The notes beneath the pieces were generated by a model, which saw only the letters and a list, made by a program, of their open reading frames with translations, was not told the DNA's origin and did no database searches. A stretch of 8,020 nt of DNA, from contig DAOUWT010000106.1 in NCBI GenBank assembly GCA_030666985.1, positions 1-8,020 on the forward strand. The letters run 5' to 3'. The stretch is from Chloroflexota bacterium (GTDB taxonomy: Bacteria > Chloroflexota > Anaerolineae > Anaerolineales > UBA11858). Below, one piece after another: positions 5,180 to 8,020 of this stretch (within the stretch, counting starts at the first letter, position 1; every line of letters starts with the position of its first letter). A program made the translations under genes and the position numbers.

Positions 5180-5227
5180 ACCTACAATCCTCATTTCTAG
5201 AACGCACTTTTTAGGAATTATCCTCCC

Positions 5228-8020
5228 TCAATCCTCCCCACCCATCCACCCCGGACGCGCCTCCCCCTTCTCCGGGAATCGCGTCAGCACCGTGGCCTCA
5301 ATAGGCATGGCCACCTGTCCCCGCTGCAGGAGCGCTTCCTCCAATGATTTGCCGCGCAGGGGGAAGAACGAGATGGAGGTATCCGGCTCGTTGTAGCGTT
5401 TATCTACAATAGCCAATCCCACGAAGTAGCCGTTCCGGTCAATGGAGCAGCTTGTCACCTGCCCGATTTGCACCCCACGCTCATCCACAACGGGGTCGCC
5501 GTGATGGGGACGGCGGACGCGTTGTTCGTTGACCCTAAAGCGGATCAACTCCCGCGCCCGGTCTTTCTCACGGGCTAGGAGCGCATCCCGCCCCACGAAG
5601 AACGGCTTATGATATTTGACATAACCGGGGAAACCGGCCTCAACGGGGGAGATGTCAAACGGCCCGGCCAACTCGTGCCCGTAGAGAGGGAGACCGGCCT
5701 CAATGCGCGTCGAATCACGGCAGGCCAGCCCTGCGACTTTCACACCGAACTCCTCGCCAACTTCTAGGATGGCGTTCCACAGCTTGACCACTTCATCAGG
5801 ATGCACCAAAATTTCAAAGCCCCACTCCTCGCCGGTGTAGCCGGTGCGGGCAATCACCACGGGGATTCCGGCCAGCTTACACGCTAGCATTTCAGTGCGG
5901 CGCACGCGGGCCAGATCCGCTTTCACCAAGGGATCCTCGGTCAAGGCTTGGAGCGTTTTCAACGAGGCCGGCCCTTGGAGGGCGAGGTCACGTTTTTGGC
6001 GACTCCCAGCAGCCGGGTCTTTCAGGTTGGTCAGCGCGGCCCGGGCCTCAACTTTCACCCAGGGACGTTCAGCGTCAATCAGCACCTTGCCATCGTTGAC
6101 CGCGTTGAGCCAGTCCCAATCCTTGTCGGCGTTGGAGGCGTTAATGATCAGGTAGTAATATTCTGCGTTCACGCGATAAATTATGCCATCGTCAATCACG
6201 CTGCCGTCGGGTTCCAGGAAGTAACCGTACATGGACTGCATATCCTCAATCCAGGCCGCGTAATTGGAGAAAACCGTGTCTAAAAATGTGGTCGCGTGGG
6301 GGCCTGTGACCTCGAAAACGCCCATGTGCGAGACATCGAAAAGGCCCGCTCCCTCGCGCACGGCGGCATGTTCCTCTTTGACCGAGGTGTAGCGTACGGG
6401 CATTTCCCACCCCGCAAAGGGCACCATGCTGCCGCCCAGTTTTTTGTGGATTGCGTTCAACTCGGTGCGCTGTACCCCCCCCTCTATCCCCCCCCAGGCC
6501 CAGGGTGACCGCTCCACGCTGGGGGCGGATTCGGTCAGGGCGGATTGTCCTACGAAGTATGGCTTTGTGAGATCGAAACGCTCGGGATGCGCGGCGTACA
6601 GGGTCAGGGCAGACGCTCCGGGTTCGGCAACATCCCCCACTGCTAGGCCCGCATCCCCTGCGGCTGCGTCCACCACTTCCACCAGCACCGGGCCTTGCAC
6701 CTTGCGGAACAAATCCTCCGCGTCGAAAAGGGTGTACCCATCCCCCAGGCCGCGCAGCCAGGACGTGACCTTAGCGGCATCCCCCGGCGCGGGCGTGAGG
6801 GTGTAGCGATCCCGCCCCACGGCGTCCTGCTCCTCCCGCGCTACGACCACCTCGGCCAGCAGCACCCCATGACGGTCGAGCATATAAGTGGTGAGCGAGT
6901 CGCCCGGCTTGAGCGCGAGGGTGTTGGCGGTGCAAACCTCGTTGATGTGCTGCCGCGCCCGCCAACCGGTCACACGCAGGGAAACGGGTTCGGGCGGGGG
7001 ATTTTCATCCACCGAAGTATAGTGGGGATAACCGCTCTCTTGGTACTCGAAATCAATGCCCGCTTTGTCGGCAATGACACTAACTCCACGCCGAACTTCT
7101 TCGAGGATGTCAATGTCCATTTTGCCGCGCGGAAGCTGCCCGATGAGGCCGGTGTAGGCAAAGGGTTTGATGTTGGTGAGCAGGCGGTGGAGGAGGCCGG
7201 CAATCGCGTCCATGTCGCCCTCGTTTAGGCCGCGCTGCGTGAGCCAGGGCGTACCCAGGCGGATGCCCGTGGCGGTGGATGTTTCCGTGTCCCCGGGGAT
7301 GGTGTTCTTGTTGGCCACCAGCCCGGCTATGTCCATCATCCGCACGGCTGGCTCGCCCCAAACGGGATACTTCTGGGCGGTGGGGGGCGCTTCTGTGGTG
7401 GGGATGGATTTGAGATCGAGGAGCATGAGGTGCGTGTTCGTGCCCCCGTAGGCTAGGCGCAGCCCCCGCTCCTGAAGGCCTTTTGCCAGGGCCTGAGCGT
7501 TTTTCACCGTTTGGCGTTGGAGTTGAGCGTATTTCTCAGTTTGGGCGATCTTAAAAGCCACGGCCATAGCAGCAAATTTGTTGACGTGCGGCCCGCCCTG
7601 CTCGCCGGGGAAGATGGCTAGATCAATCTCTTTGGCGATGTCGAGGTCGGTGGTGAGGATGGCTGCGCCCCGGGGGCCTCCCAGCGTTTTGTGGGTGGTG
7701 AAGGTGACCACATCGGCGATTCCCAGGGGGTTGGGATAAACGCCCGCGGCGACCATTCCCGCCACGTGAGCGATGTCGGCCATCAGGTAAGCCCCCGACT
7801 CGTCGGCGATGGCGCGGAACTTCTCCCAATCTGGCGCCCAGGGGTAGGATGTGTAACCCGCTATGATGACCTTGGGGCGGTGTTCCAGGGCCATGGCGCG
7901 GATTTGGTCGTAGTCAAGACGCTCGGTTTTGGGATCCACGCCGTAGGAGACAACTTTGTACCGCTGCCCGGAGATGTTGAACTCCGAGCCGTGGGAGAGG
8001 TGTCCGCCCTGGAAGAGGTC
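5228..8020 (-). CDS. glyA-gcvT: Fused serine hydroxymethyltransferase-aminomethyltransferase (GlyA-GcvT), 5' end outside window
   Basis: The frame is open to the window edge (930 residues visible), starting within the SHMT motif DLFQGGHLSHG, so roughly 115-120 N-terminal residues are missing. The SHMT half (8020 to about 7010) interconverts serine and glycine with tetrahydrofolate. It retains the PLP-binding Asp and His in ADIAHVAG, the Schiff-base lysine in THKTLGGPRG (codon 7688-7690) and the carboxylate-binding Arg in TGIRLGTP. The GcvT half (about 6472-5300) is the T protein of glycine cleavage: VPFAGWEMPV, GLFDVSHMG, the Asp pair in SVIDDGIIYR, ARTGYTGEEWGFE, CRDSTRIEAGLPLYGHEL and GQVTSCS. 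Both active sites look intact. A further GcvT-like segment separates them. Cytosolic. GC-rich compared with the genes downstream. The first Met-like codon inside the window, GTG 7939, is internal (YGVDPKT). Confidence 0.94.
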   Translation of the reverse strand, partial: DLFQGGHLSHGSEFNISGQRYKVVSYGVDPKTERLDYDQIRAMALEHRPKVIIAGYTSYPWAPDWEKFRAIADESGAYLMADIAHVAGMVAAGVYPNPLGIADVVTFTTHKTLGGPRGAAILTTDLDIAKEIDLAIFPGEQGGPHVNKFAAMAVAFKIAQTEKYAQLQRQTVKNAQALAKGLQERGLRLAYGGTNTHLMLLDLKSIPTTEAPPTAQKYPVWGEPAVRMMDIAGLVANKNTIPGDTETSTATGIRLGTPWLTQRGLNEGDMDAIAGLLHRLLTNIKPFAYTGLIGQLPRGKMDIDILEEVRRGVSVIADKAGIDFEYQESGYPHYTSVDENPPPEPVSLRVTGWRARQHINEVCTANTLALKPGDSLTTYMLDRHGVLLAEVVVAREEQDAVGRDRYTLTPAPGDAAKVTSWLRGLGDGYTLFDAEDLFRKVQGPVLVEVVDAAAGDAGLAVGDVAEPGASALTLYAAHPERFDLTKPYFVGQSALTESAPSVERSPWAWGGIEGGVQRTELNAIHKKLGGSMVPFAGWEMPVRYTSVKEEHAAVREGAGLFDVSHMGVFEVTGPHATTFLDTVFSNYAAWIEDMQSMYGYFLEPDGSVIDDGIIYRVNAEYYYLIINASNADKDWDWLNAVNDGKVLIDAERPWVKVEARAALTNLKDPAAGSRQKRDLALQGPASLKTLQALTEDPLVKADLARVRRTEMLACKLAGIPVVIARTGYTGEEWGFEILVHPDEVVKLWNAILEVGEEFGVKVAGLACRDSTRIEAGLPLYGHELAGPFDISPVEAGFPGYVKYHKPFFVGRDALLAREKDRARELIRFRVNEQRVRRPHHGDPVVDERGVQIGQVTSCSIDRNGYFVGLAIVDKRYNEPDTSISFFPLRGKSLEEALLQRGQVAMPIEATVLTRFPEKGEARPGWMGGED
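6475..6495 (-). other. Two runs of eight G at the domain junction of the fusion
   Basis: On the coding strand two G8 runs (6488-6495 and 6475-6482) are separated by ATAGA. They encode WGGIEGGV just before the GcvT domain start (QRTELNAIHKKLGG). Runs of this length are prone to polymerase slippage and to sequencing length errors. As given, both halves stay in frame. Confidence 0.85.
6536..6988 (-). other. Degenerate GcvT/YgfZ-like domain inside the fusion protein
   Basis: Between the SHMT and GcvT halves, VSLRVTGWRARQHINEVCTA followed by ALKPGD, YMLDRHGVLLAEVVVARE and WLRGLGDGYTLFDAEDLF resembles the first folate-binding domain of GcvT and YgfZ. It parallels FEVTGPHATTFLDTVFSN and FLEPDGSVIDDGIIYRV in the true GcvT part of the same protein. 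The catalytic Asp pair is replaced by Ala-Glu. Nearer the junction, FDLTKPYFVGQSAL (6536-6577) mirrors YHKPFFVGRDAL of the GcvT C-terminal region. Alignment is by eye; the middle of this domain is missing or unrecognisable. Confidence 0.6.

Noticed and set aside
5180..5227. Terminator after glyA-gcvT
   Set aside because: Only very short inverted repeats (AGGA/TCCT, TTCTAGAA) are present and none is followed by a proper T-run on the minus strand.
5844..7451. Long plus-strand and alternative minus-strand frames over the GlyA-GcvT gene
   Set aside because: GC-rich DNA produces long chance frames. The real frame carries continuous enzyme motifs through the whole region.

Overview
All recognisable genes in this window lie on the minus strand, so transcription runs from 8020 towards 1. 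Two housekeeping genes frame the window. At the right is a glyA-gcvT fusion (serine hydroxymethyltransferase joined to the glycine-cleavage T protein), cut by the window edge. At the left is lgt (prolipoprotein diacylglyceryl transferase). A single-polypeptide SHMT-GcvT protein, together with an intergenic palindrome built on the arm AACCTCGGAGGTCT, fits a Chloroflexota (Anaerolineae-like) bacterium. That assignment rests on recalled family knowledge and is moderate at best.

Between them (about 1137-5116) is a compact accessory block of nine small genes. In transcription order these are: a DUF6978-like gene overlapping a DUF1828/DUF1829-like gene (5116-3924); an antitoxin-like gene and a PIN-domain VapC toxin (3616-2955); a three-gene module of DUF4258-like toxin candidate, YgiT-type zinc-finger protein and CopG-type antitoxin (2653-1902); and a minimal nucleotidyltransferase with a HEPN protein (1846-1137). 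Each module has the tight spacing or stop/start overlap of toxin-antitoxin or defence operons. Base composition changes sharply at the edge: 21 of 60 bases are G or C at 4321-4380, against 39 of 60 at 6661-6720.

The two longest gene-free stretches, 2654-2954 and 3617-3923, carry two copies of one repeat (about 140-150 bp of strong similarity plus about 50 bp of weaker similarity). Each copy sits just upstream of a separate toxin-antitoxin operon and includes a TATAAT box on the coding strand. Two blocks of 39 and 27 bases are identical between copies. This looks like a duplicated promoter or leader shared by unrelated toxin modules.

The fusion enzyme has a third part between its SHMT and GcvT halves. 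It reads as a degenerate GcvT/YgfZ-like folate-binding domain that lacks the catalytic Asp pair, and it is followed by two runs of eight G at the junction with the true GcvT domain. SHMT and GcvT both exchange one-carbon units with tetrahydrofolate, so the fusion links serine/glycine interconversion to glycine cleavage. The most interesting points are the shared leader, the cryptic folate-domain relic and the DUF6978/DUF1828-1829 pair.
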